A stretch of DNA of 64,000 bases, from contig NC_066332.1 in assembly GCF_022539315.1 (NCBI RefSeq), positions 2,313,001 through 2,377,000 of the forward strand. The letters run 5' to 3'. The position numbers and the translations under genes were made by a program. This document shows, in pieces, positions 40,060 to 48,812 of the stretch (the stretch's first letter is position 1; the number at the start of each line of letters is the position of its first letter). This DNA is from Serinus canaria. Taxonomy: Eukaryota > Chordata > Aves > Passeriformes > Fringillidae. The notes beneath the pieces were generated by a model, which did not search any database, was not told the origin of the DNA, and was given only the letters and a program-made list of their open reading frames with translations.

Positions 40060-40130
40060 CTGAAGAAATTCTAATGTTCTTCCCATCCTTGCAAACAGTG
40101 TCCAATTTCAGAAAGATGAATTTATTTTAC

Positions 40131-40179
40131 AAAGAAAGGGCACAATTTAAATCCTGTTGATATGAGCATGTTCACAGCT
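40131..40179 (-). CDS. Tentative first visible exon (U) of an unnamed gene
   Basis: A 49-bp segment bounded by CCCTACAG on the acceptor side and TTCTTT/GTAAAA on the donor side. In the one open frame it reads AVNMLISTGFKLCPFF and ends on a codon boundary. That boundary fits the next exon only if that exon uses its inner acceptor (CTGGCAG/TAT, giving exon 39,951-40,052). The intron between them would be about 78 bp. The donor is mediocre and no matching upstream exon was found, so this is the weakest member of the series. The true 5' end and any start codon remain unidentified. Confidence 0.35.
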
Positions 40180-40349
40180 CTGTAGGGATGGACTCAAAAT
40201 GTTCTTTAGATGAGCTGCTATGGAAAATGACCAGTTCATAATTTCATTGCTACTCTCAAACAAAAATTATCAACACACATGAACAATCTTTGGATGGCAA
40301 AAATAAATCCTGCATCTTCATCTGAGTGTAGGATGGCAATGAAGAATCT

Positions 40350-41168
40350 TCTCTTAAAAAGTCAGTATGTTTTATTACAGAAAAATCCTGGCTCTTTTCA
40401 TTGCAGAAAATGAAAGAAACATTAAAATACTTCAAAAAGAATGGAAAAAAAAAACTAGACTGGGCAAGATTCAAAGACCTTTGTGTACAATTTACATTTT
40501 ATATGTTACATGTAAAAAGTGCTTGTAGGACATACAAATGAGAAGAGGTTTTGACATGAATAAACACAGAATCCAAGCAACAGAAATCAGATCCTCTCAC
40601 AAAAGGAAAACTTAAAGAAATCTCAAATAAATCTCAAAGCTTCTCATCTTCATCAAATATCAAAATGTGCACAGCTCCTGTTGGGCATTTTGATGTAAGA
40701 AATTGGAAGGAACCAAGTACTGGAAAATAAACCTGTTTTAGTATTTAGGCTCAATCTTTCTATGACTTGATCTGCAAAGAGGCTGTTCTATATGTTTTAT
40801 TAAAAAAACCCAATCGAATAAATGCAGAAAACCTAATTTGGTTATATGGATGTTTGGCTTTCTGAGGAAAACCCCAATGATTTGACTGTATTGAATGGTG
40901 GATTAATTAAATCTGTCATGGACAAACCAATAATTCCAGGTCAGATCCTACTTGGGTTTCTATTCAGAATTTCCAGACATGATGTCCTTCAGCTATGAAG
41001 TCAGGATGAAGAATTTTCATTCCATCTCTAGAAAACTGCACATGGCAAAACCCCAAAGATAAAATGAGAAATGGAGCCTGAGGGAAGCTTTGGTTCCATG
41101 AGGACAAGGAAGGTGCAGCTGCCCCGTGGTGGTTTCAGGGCTGCTCAGCACAATTCCCACAGGAGCTG
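40350..41168 (-). other. BRIP1: Probable BRIP1 3' untranslated region
   Basis: This is the minus-strand sequence directly after the BRIP1 stop codon. The first AATAAA on that strand is at 40,796-40,801, which would give a 3' UTR near 370-400 nt. A second AATAAA lies at 40,371-40,376. The true cleavage site cannot be chosen from sequence alone. The next putative coding exon on the same strand starts at 40,179, so the intergenic gap, if there is one, is very short. Confidence 0.5.
40796..40801 (-). terminator. Candidate polyadenylation signal of BRIP1
   Basis: AATAAA on the minus strand, the first canonical signal downstream of the BRIP1 stop codon at about 370 nt. No nearer AATAAA or ATTAAA was seen on that strand. 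Confidence 0.5.
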
Positions 41169-42013
41169 TCACCAGGTGCCACTATTGGCCAGCAGAGAGG
41201 ATGACACACCTTTATTTCGGGATCTGGAGAGGCTGATTTTCCTTTTAGGGGTTTCCATCTCCTGAGCTCCTCCCTGCTCTGCTCCTGCTGCAGCTGCCAC
41301 TCCTCCAGCCCCAAGTGCCCTGTGCCTGCTCCTCACATCTTCCAGGATCCCATGGGGGCTCCTGCCAGCCTCAGCTGTTGCAGTCCCATTCTGTGCTCCT
41401 GAGGTGCTGGTGGCAGAAGGATCAGCAGGGACTCTGGAGTTCCCACATTCCACCCAAATCCCAGGGCTGGAACAGGCTGGAACTGGGGGCTCAGTTCTCT
41501 TCTCCTCTGGGTCTGCATCATCATAGAGTTCTGGGGTGAAGTAAATGCTTTCATCCTCATCCTCCTCCTCATCTAATGCTGAAGGCTCAGCTCTCCCTGC
41601 TGCTGAAGGGAACTCCCTGCAGGGCTCAGCTGGAAGCTGGAGCTCACCAGGATGTCCTTCAGCACCTGGGGCCTCAGCACTCTGAACTGAAGAATGAGTT
41701 GTTTCCAAACATGATTCTGGTCCACTTGGTGGATGCTCTGCCATGAATGATGATTGGCACTGATTGAAGTGATCAATAATGTCCCTGGGCCCATTCACAT
41801 GCTCCTGGCTGCTGCTCTCTGTGGCCCTGCAGTTCTGGGCCACAGGAGTTGAAGTCAGTGGCTCAGAGCAGCATTTCTCTCCATCAGCATTGCTCCAACC
41901 ATTCATTTCTTCTCTCTCTACTTTGATTGCTGCCATTTTGGGGGAGCAGTCCATGTGTTTCCTTCTCTGTTTCACATGGTGAGAGTGGCTCTCTACATCA
42001 GCTTTCTGGTCAC
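41169..42013 (-). CDS. BRIP1: BRIP1 terminal coding exon, disordered C-terminal tail and stop codon (human exon 20)
   Basis: Acceptor GTCACAG/GT; the first two bases complete a Ser codon and the frame then runs 280 codons to a TGA at 41,169-41,171. Most of the tail is poorly conserved. The exception is DESIYFTPELYDDAD, which matches human DESIYFTPELYDPED; by counting, the Thr corresponds to human Thr1133, the TopBP1-binding phosphosite. I see no SPxF motif like the human BRCA1-binding site around Ser990. The protein ends SLLANSGTW, so the C-terminal Lys of human FANCJ (Lys1249) is absent. The RNKG just before the end resembles human SKNKG. The coding length of 845 bp equals the human figure as remembered. 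Confidence 0.93.
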
Positions 42014-42702
42014 CTGTGACAAATCACAAAACATGAATGAATTGCATCTGATTTACAGCATGTTTAGCACTTCAGAACTACCACTGTTTTAGAAGGTTTA
42101 CAGTGATTTTACAACATTCATTAAAAACAATAATACAAACAAAAGCCCAGATGTTATAACCATCTTTGCACATGAATTGTCTTAATTAAATGAATAGATT
42201 AACGAGACATAAAGGTAGAATACGACTGGATTTGAAATTTGTCATCTTTGTTATTGTGCTCTTCCTTGATTGAAATGAAATCAGAGCCTTTCCTAATATT
42301 TAGGGATGGATTTTACTTGTGAAGCTGGGGCCAGAGGAGATCACATGGAAGGTGTCTCACAGCAATGCCTAAACAACAGATGTAGCTTGAACCAGGGCTC
42401 AACTTGCAATAATGCTAATCTTGATGTGTTTCAAATATATTTTAAATTATCTTCATAGTACTCAATGGAAAAAGAAATTAAAATGAAACCATTTTTGATT
42501 GTACTATAAACTTATCAAAGATTACTCTTTCAAGACAACCAGATGGAAGGAGAATTAATTTCAGTCTGTTGAGCACAGCTCCTCCACATTTGTGAATAAT
42601 TATCATTTTTCCACGATAGCACTTCTGTAATTTTAAAAAACATTTGTTCCTCCAAAAAGGATTCAGCTCCCCATTAGAAACTGCCAGTGGAAATGAACAT
42701 AC
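42014..42702 (-). other. BRIP1: BRIP1 intron (human intron 19 counterpart)
   Basis: 689 bp of plain AT-rich sequence between the last two coding exons. Nothing else was recognised. Confidence 0.8.
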
Positions 42703-43008
42703 TTTGTTTCACTGCTGCTGTGCTGTCACTTGGCTGAGTCCATGCTGTGGGATGAGCTGAGCTGATGGCTGCAGTAAAATGAACTTCTGAGTCCAAATTC
42801 CGCTCCTGACTTTGAGCAGGAACATCAGGGGACAGAGGAGAGGTGTTGTCCTGGGAGAGGTGCCTGGGCTGTGCAGGGAGCTCAGAGCTGGGCTCTGAGG
42901 AAGGCTCCTCACCCCGCTGGTTGCGGAGGGCGAAGGCGCGCAGGGACTGCAGGGCGCTGCCGAAGGAGCCGTGGTGCTGCACCTGCTGCCGGATCCACTT
43001 GGACAGGC
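42703..43008 (-). CDS. BRIP1: BRIP1 coding exon: end of helicase core and start of C-terminal tail (human exon 19)
   Basis: The exon opens with GLSKWIRQQVQHH, nearly identical to human GLSKWVRQQIQHH, then turns into a poorly conserved polar tail rich in Ser, Pro, Gln and Glu, with a short SSEPSSEL run. It is 306 bp, against about 330 bp remembered for human, and the difference lies in the disordered tail. The first 100 bp are unusually GC- and CpG-rich for the region (about 42,915-42,980). The acceptor is TTTTCCCCCCAG/GC and the donor is CAAA/GTATGT. A 22-bp tandem array begins within about 10 bp of the acceptor AG, so the intron's branch point must fall in or beyond repeat units. Confidence 0.93.
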
Positions 43009-43016
43009 CTGGGGGG

Positions 43017-43304
43017 AAAACACCTTTACTCCAGAATAACAACACCTTTACTCCAAAATAACAACACCTTTACTCCAAAATAACAGCACCTTTACTCCAA
43101 AATAACACCTTCACTCCAGAATAACAACACCTTTACTCCAGAATAACAACACCTTTACTCCAAAATAACAACACCTTTACTCCAAAATAACAACACCTTT
43201 ACTCCAGAATAACAACTCCTTCACTCCAGAATAACAACACCTTCACTCCAAAATAACAACACCTTTACTCCAGAATAACAACACCTTTACTCCAGAATAC
43301 CAGC
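43017..43304. repeat. 22-bp minisatellite in a BRIP1 intron
   Basis: About 13 head-to-tail copies of a 22-bp unit, AACAACACCTTTACTCCARA plus TA, differing at a few positions (TTCACTCC, AACAGCACC, a shortened copy near 43,100). The array starts within about 10 bp of the acceptor of the BRIP1 exon at 42,703-43,008. Confidence 0.95.
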
Positions 43305-43458
43305 ACCCTGCACTGGCATTTCCCAGCACCCTAATGTGGAGCAGCTCTCTGGCCCTAGAGACAAACCCAACTCTCCCAGGAATCCTGCTGGGGAAGGCTG
43401 GGAGAAGATCAGAGGAAAGAATGAGAAACAATTCTTATCTGAACCTGCTGCTAACACC

Positions 43459-43849
43459 TGTGCTGTGGAGATTTGTTCATCAAAGGGTGGTTCATTAATT
43501 AGCAATGGTGATGTGTTTGAAGCAAAGGACCAATGAGGTCCATGGGTACCTAAGGGTCTATAAAAGAACAGTGGGTTTCTTAATAAAGAATTATTGATCA
43601 GCCTTCATACATGGACTCCATGCTAATTATTGATCAACCTTCTGTAATACAGGGACTCCATGCTAATTATTGATCAGCCTTCTGTAATACAGGGAGTCCA
43701 TGCTAATTATTGATCAGCCTTCTGTAATACAGGGAGTCCATGCTAATTATTGATCAACCTTCTGTAATACAGGGAGTCCATGCTAATTATTGATCAACCT
43801 TCATACATGGAGTCTCTGATAATTATTACCTGGCCAGGGGCCTGTTACA
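43459..43849 (+). mobile_element. Solo LTR-like element with internal 40-bp repeats
   Basis: The segment begins TGTGCTGTGG and ends CCTGTTACA. It carries a promoter-like order of CCAAT (43,530-43,534), TATAAAAG (43,559-43,566) and AATAAA (43,582-43,587), as in an endogenous-retrovirus LTR. No internal retroviral coding sequence adjoins it. ACACC lies immediately 5' (43,454-43,458) and again at 43,853-43,857, but the second copy is three bases beyond the CA end, so a target-site duplication is not secure. The plus-strand orientation is antisense to BRIP1. The class is inferred from signal order; no family name is claimed. Confidence 0.6.
43588..43812. repeat. 40-bp tandem repeat inside the LTR-like element
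   Basis: About five to six copies of a 40-bp unit starting TTATTGATCARCCTTCTGTA and ending CTCCATGCTAA. The outer copies are truncated or diverged. It lies just downstream of the element's AATAAA, so it is expansion of the R/U5-like part of the LTR. Confidence 0.93.
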
Positions 43850-44996
43850 ATGACACCCTGAGAGTGTACCTACACAGAAATATTTGCAGTCTCAAAGAAA
43901 TCAAGAATTTGCTCATAATGCTACAACAATTCCTCCTTTCCAAGGCTGGGAACTTGATTTATTCAATGGCAAACTAAAAACAACCTTCTTTTTCTATTAA
44001 AAGCCTTTCCCTTTTTCACCAGTCTTCTTTTAGGTTCAAACTGCTGCCTTGCATAAACATCATTTTATTTCTTTGCCTGGCTGTTCATTCTGCTTGTTAT
44101 CATGAATTATTTAAAAGTGGCTTACAGAGAGTACAGCTATTTATTATCATTTTAACAGGGTCTAATAAAAATTTGAATAAAATGAAGCTTTTTACAACTT
44201 TGTGTCAGATAAAGTAACAGTAACTCAAAGAATCACAACTGTTATACAACCACAGGTTTTATAATAACTTGCTCCTATCAAAATAATCAAAATATTAAAT
44301 ATCAGATGTCTTGATCATAACAGTTTTTTAGATGAATCTGGAGCACACAGGGGTCAAGTAAAATCTGACTGCCTCAATTTTAGAAAGTGTTTTTGAACCC
44401 ATTTAAATATTCTTTGTATATCAATTAAAAACCAAAACAAAATAAATCAAATAAAACCGAACCCACAACAACAGAGAACTTCACTCTTCTGTGAAGTTTT
44501 ACTTTTTACAGAAAGAAATCTTACCAAGCCTTGAACATATGGATTATTTGTGCTCCTATATGGATTTCTAGTGTTTCCTCAATAATTTCAATGTATTTTT
44601 AGTACATCAAGAAGGAGCTGGACTCAACTGCAGCAGCTGAGCTCCACCTGCTGACTGAGCCCAGCATGGACTGGTGAGCTCAGCTCTGCCCAGCAAAAAG
44701 GGCAGGAACAAAGGTGAAAACACATTCCTAAGCAGTTTATTTTCCACTTTTTACAGTCAAAGGTTGTGTGCAGGATCTGTTTTATTTCACCTGCATTTAT
44801 TTCCACCCAGTACAAAAGTACAAACAGGAACCCCTTGTTGTATATTGAATATTCAGCAGTTCAATCTCTGTTCCATGGTTGGGGCACATTCTGACCCTTC
44901 CTACTCACCTGTACTTGCACAGCCACATTTCTGTAATTCAGAGTTTTCAGTGTTTTTCTATGTTAGGAGTTTCCCCAGAAGATTTTTACCTCTTAC

Positions 44997-45079
44997 CAGT
45001 TATGTATTTATTGGGGTTCTTCCTGAAGCGGTCGTCAACTAAAATAAGAGCCCCCCAGTCATTCCTGTGCCTTATACAC
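44997..45079 (-). CDS. BRIP1: BRIP1 coding exon with helicase motif VI (human exon 18)
   Basis: The 83-bp exon supplies the last base of the motif VI Arg codon and then [18 protein letters not shown], followed by RKNPNKYIT. With the previous exon this rebuilds [14 protein letters not shown], the motif VI arginine region of FANCJ. The acceptor is ACTTTTAG/GTGTAT and the donor is ACTG/GTAAGA. The split Gly codon is completed by the next exon. Confidence 0.97.
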
Positions 45080-46451
45080 CTAAAAGTGAGGGGAAAAAAG
45101 AGTATTTCTGTAATTAGAGGGCACACAGCAAAAACCTGTGGGAATTGGGAAACAGGGATTGCTCTGAGTCAGCTGGAATATGCAAAATTATACAGGAGGT
45201 GCTCTTCTACTGCATGCACCAAAAATTGTTATGGGTGTCATGGAAGCTTCATTTTCCCTCAGTTGAATGGACATGAAACAGCTAAATGAAAAATAAAGCA
45301 CACAAATATTCAATCCAGCCAATCAAACCACATCATTCATTTTCCCCTCTTAACTGGCAGTGTAAATATTGCAGGGCTCCCTGCCAGCTTGGTGGAATGC
45401 TCTGGTTTTATCAAAATCCTTCCCCACAGCTTAGCAAGGGCTTTGGCTCGTGGTTTGATAAGGAATTTGTACCTTTATGTCAGAATGGAAACCTATTTTC
45501 TCCATTTTAGACCACCCAAATAATAAATCAGTCACTAAAACTTGATTTCAGTTCAAGCTGATTGATTTCACTACTGGTAGTCCACAACTGAGAGCTTCCT
45601 TTACCTATTTTAATTAATGCTCTTTGATTCCAAAGAGGAATTTAAGAAATCAGGCCTGTAACAACAAGAATCCACAATGAGATTTCCTAATGTTACAATT
45701 TCTCTCAATTTTCTCTCTAAGCCTTCATTTATGTCATCACATTTGCATTAGGACTAATTCAAATCAGAAGAGTTTTCCAGCTGATGTTTCTGTGGCTCTG
45801 TAGCCATGACAGATGCACAGCACCTACAATAGATATGGATGACAGCTCTAATCTTTATTTATATGATACATTTTGTTCAAGGATGAATTAATTCTACCTT
45901 GTTAATAACATTTGGGGGATTTTTTCCATCTAGGAAATGGAAGCTATACCACTTCTTCTAAATCTGGGAAGAGATCAGTGAGCACAATAATTGAATTGAC
46001 CTTTTGCAAAGGTCTGAAAAACCCCACTGCTATTTCTCCCTTTCAAAAATACTTGTAGGCTAAATATCAAACAACTGTTCTGAGCCCACTGAGGGCGAGA
46101 ACAATTAGTGCATTGGAGAAGTCCTGAAGATCTTCATTTGCTTTAAAGCTCAAGATCTATTTGTCTCTGCTTGAGCTTTTATTTTCCTGTATATCTTGAC
46201 TATGAGCAATAAAACTTCAACTCAATTGAAGTGGGTTCTGAATGTAAAATAAAATCTCTGAATTATAACAATGCACAACAGGTTGAAAAGCAGAGAATTG
46301 TCAGCACAGAGCAGCTCAAGAGACAAAATTTGCAATACGAGAGGTTTGGCCTTACTTACCCCATTTTGCTAAAAGTGGGGAATAAATCCTTAAAGATCTC
46401 CCAAAAAAAAAGTTCTACAAACTTCTCTAGTTTTAGTTGTGTTTATCTCAC
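45080..46451 (-). other. BRIP1: BRIP1 intron (human intron 17 counterpart)
   Basis: 1,372 bp of AT-rich sequence between two firmly placed exons. No repeat or exon-like structure was recognised. Confidence 0.8.
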
Positions 46452-46564
46452 CTTCCCAGGGCTTGGTTGAGAGCTCTGTAAGCTTGAATTTCATACCACT
46501 GACTCCCTGATAAAAGGCCTCTTGTACTTTTGTGCTGGTCATTGTACTTCCTCTTTAATTCAAC
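46452..46564 (-). CDS. BRIP1: BRIP1 coding exon leading into helicase motif VI (human exon 17)
   Basis: The 113-bp exon begins in phase 0 (acceptor CTTCTTAG/GTTGAA) and reads [13 protein letters not shown], then [15 protein letters not shown]. It ends two bases into the Arg codon of motif VI (donor GGAAG/GTGAGA). Human FANCJ has VELKRQYNDHHSKLRGLL here and the identical string [15 protein letters not shown]. The upstream intron is about 8.7 kb, the longest fully contained intron of the gene in this window. Confidence 0.97.
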
Positions 46565-48640
46565 CTAAGAAGGAAACCATGAAATATTTGGTTTATTAAT
46601 GCTGTTGAAAAGGAGATATTCTAAAAAGGGAAAACAAGCAAACATTGGTTAAATAAGGGAATATATAAATTGTGTTTCAGTGTTTCAACTCTGTGTTTTG
46701 TACACTAACCAAGTCTGGCTTCTGAAACTGCCCTTAGCTGTGATCTGTTGCAATAATTTCAATGTATTGGCATGAGCAGCACACACTCATCCAAAGCTCT
46801 GTGCCAGTGAGAGGAGGATAAACTGTTCAGACAGGTGAAAAAAGCCCAAACCAGGTACAGGCAGATGGACTCCAAACCCCAGCTCGATTGGCTCTTCCAA
46901 AAGGCAATGCCCCACTGGAGCTCTCCTTGATCACCAAAGCCACTCCTCACCCCAGCTGGGACCAGACCCTGCTTTCCCCAGGGAGGGTTCAGCAAATTCA
47001 ACTTTTCCTCCTGACAGGAGCTGCAAAAGAGCTTTGGAGACAGAGGGGCCTCTGCCAAGGAGCAGGAGTCAGTGACACCAAGCCAAATTCCCAGCTTGGC
47101 ATCACCTCCTGAGGTCTGGAAGTGTTTCACTGCAGAGCATGGGGAGATCAGGCAGGGGAAAACATGTTCCCCTTTTTAAAAACACATCCCTGAATGAGCT
47201 GCCCAAGGAATCCCCTTGCCAATCAGGATAACCATACACAGTGCCTGGTCTGAATTGGAACAATTTGCATTAGAACATTATTTATATCAAAAGGTTTTAT
47301 TATTATTATTATTATTGTTATTCAGCCAGGGGAACTGAATTATTTTTTTAAACAAGCATAAAACTACACCAAAAAGGGTCTTTCTGTTGCTCTTTTGTAC
47401 AGTATTAACCTTTCTAAACTGACAAGTGAAAGGACACGCTTCAGGAGAGAAAACAGCAGACTTCTAACCTCTTCTGACAGGTAACTTTCAAGTTGCATTT
47501 GGATAAGAAATTTTATTTTATGTACTTATGCCCTTTAAATTGCCTGTCAAATTTACAAATTCAATCTTTACAGCCAGAAAGTAAATTCAGTTTGATTTCA
47601 CAGATTTAATATTTGTTCCAGTCACTCAGAATTTACTGACTGGCATGTGAGGTTTCCTTTTTCATTTTCCAAACGGAAGATGATTTCTTCTGAATGCTCT
47701 ATGAACATTAAACCATTCCTTAAAAAGGAGCTTGGCTTTATCTGTGCATTTCTACAAACTGAAATACTACCTGGAGAAAGAAAAGGGTACTGCTCACCTC
47801 TGGAAATGAGGAATGATGATGGAAAAGTTCACTGAAGCCTTTAAAACATCACCATTGACAATATTCTCCTGTGTGTGTTTTGCACTTGTCTTCTAGTCCT
47901 GGGCAGTTTTATACCAATTTCTTTTTTTGGAAGAATGGTGTTACCAGTAAGATTATGGCCATTTGGAACCAGGGGAGGTTTACCAGCCCCTCACTTTGCC
48001 AGCAGACTGTGCAAACAGTGTTGGAATAACTGCTCCTGGGTCTGATGCTGGAAATGACATTATTTTTAAACACCTGCATAAACTCACTGAAGTAGCAATG
48101 AAACGCAAACCAGTCAGATAATCTAAATAAAATACAATATTTCCACATTCTTCTGATACATGTCAGTGCTATCAAGCCTACTCCTTGTATGCACAGCACC
48201 AACGCCATCTCATTGCTCAAATGATACAAACCCCAATTTTTAATATAAAACCCCATGAGTCTGGGGGGGTTTAACCCCAATCCCTTGCTCTAAGGGTCTA
48301 ACATATCTCTACAACTTCCTTCTACTAATTTTCAAAGAGTTCCCAGAAAGAAGCATTCTGTTTTCTCCCTGCTGTGCTCCTGCCTGGCAGAGATGGAGCT
48401 GAGTGTGCAGGGGGAGGCTGTGCAGGTAAAAGGCCAGGGCCTGTCATTCTAATGCAATCAGAATCTATTTCATTGTGGACCTGCTGCATTCCCCCCCATC
48501 AATTCCAGGCCAGATTCAAGCTGACATGTTACATATGTGAAAAAGGCAGTGCCTCCTGCTAGCAAATATCCACAACGTGCAGGAAAGCACAGGCTAGAAG
48601 GGATTAGTTAAAATGTCAAAAGACAGCCTTTTACTTTTAC

Positions 48641-48812
48641 CTGTTCATCCTTAAAAACATCCTCCCAGCTCTGGGGCAGGATTTGCAGACAAAGAGCTGC
48701 ACAAGGCCCCTGGCAAGCTCTGCCATCCTGTAGCTGTCACCCAGATTAGGCTTTGATCTGTCTGGGAGGTCACGGGCACAGCCAGGCTCACTGCGAGCTC
48801 CCCACGTTCCAC
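48641..48812 (-). other. Exon-like segment in a BRIP1 intron
   Basis: 172 bp between GGTTTGCAG/GTGG and GATGAACAG/GTAAAA on the minus strand, GC-richer than its surroundings. One frame is open throughout and ends ELARGLVQLFVCKSCPRAG then RMFLRMN. The frame that would join BRIP1 in phase (exons 16 and 17 are both phase 0 there) is open for about 60 codons, then stops. Known BRIP1 transcripts have no exon here, so it could be a cryptic or poison exon, or chance. Confidence 0.25.

Larger units (their letters stand above)
43009..44996 (-). other. BRIP1: BRIP1 intron (human intron 18 counterpart), repeat-loaded at its 3' end
   Basis: 1,988 bp. The half nearest the downstream exon is filled by a 22-bp tandem array and an LTR-like element that itself carries 40-bp repeats. 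The remainder (about 43,860-44,996) is AT-rich and plain. Confidence 0.8.

Noticed and set aside
40256..40474. 72-codon minus-strand open frame as an exon upstream of exon U
   Set aside because: No donor in the required phase is convincing, and it overlaps likely BRIP1 polyadenylation sequence.
41315..41982. Plus-strand open frames opposite the BRIP1 terminal exon
   Set aside because: They are antisense shadows of the GC-balanced BRIP1 coding sequence and lack independent signals.
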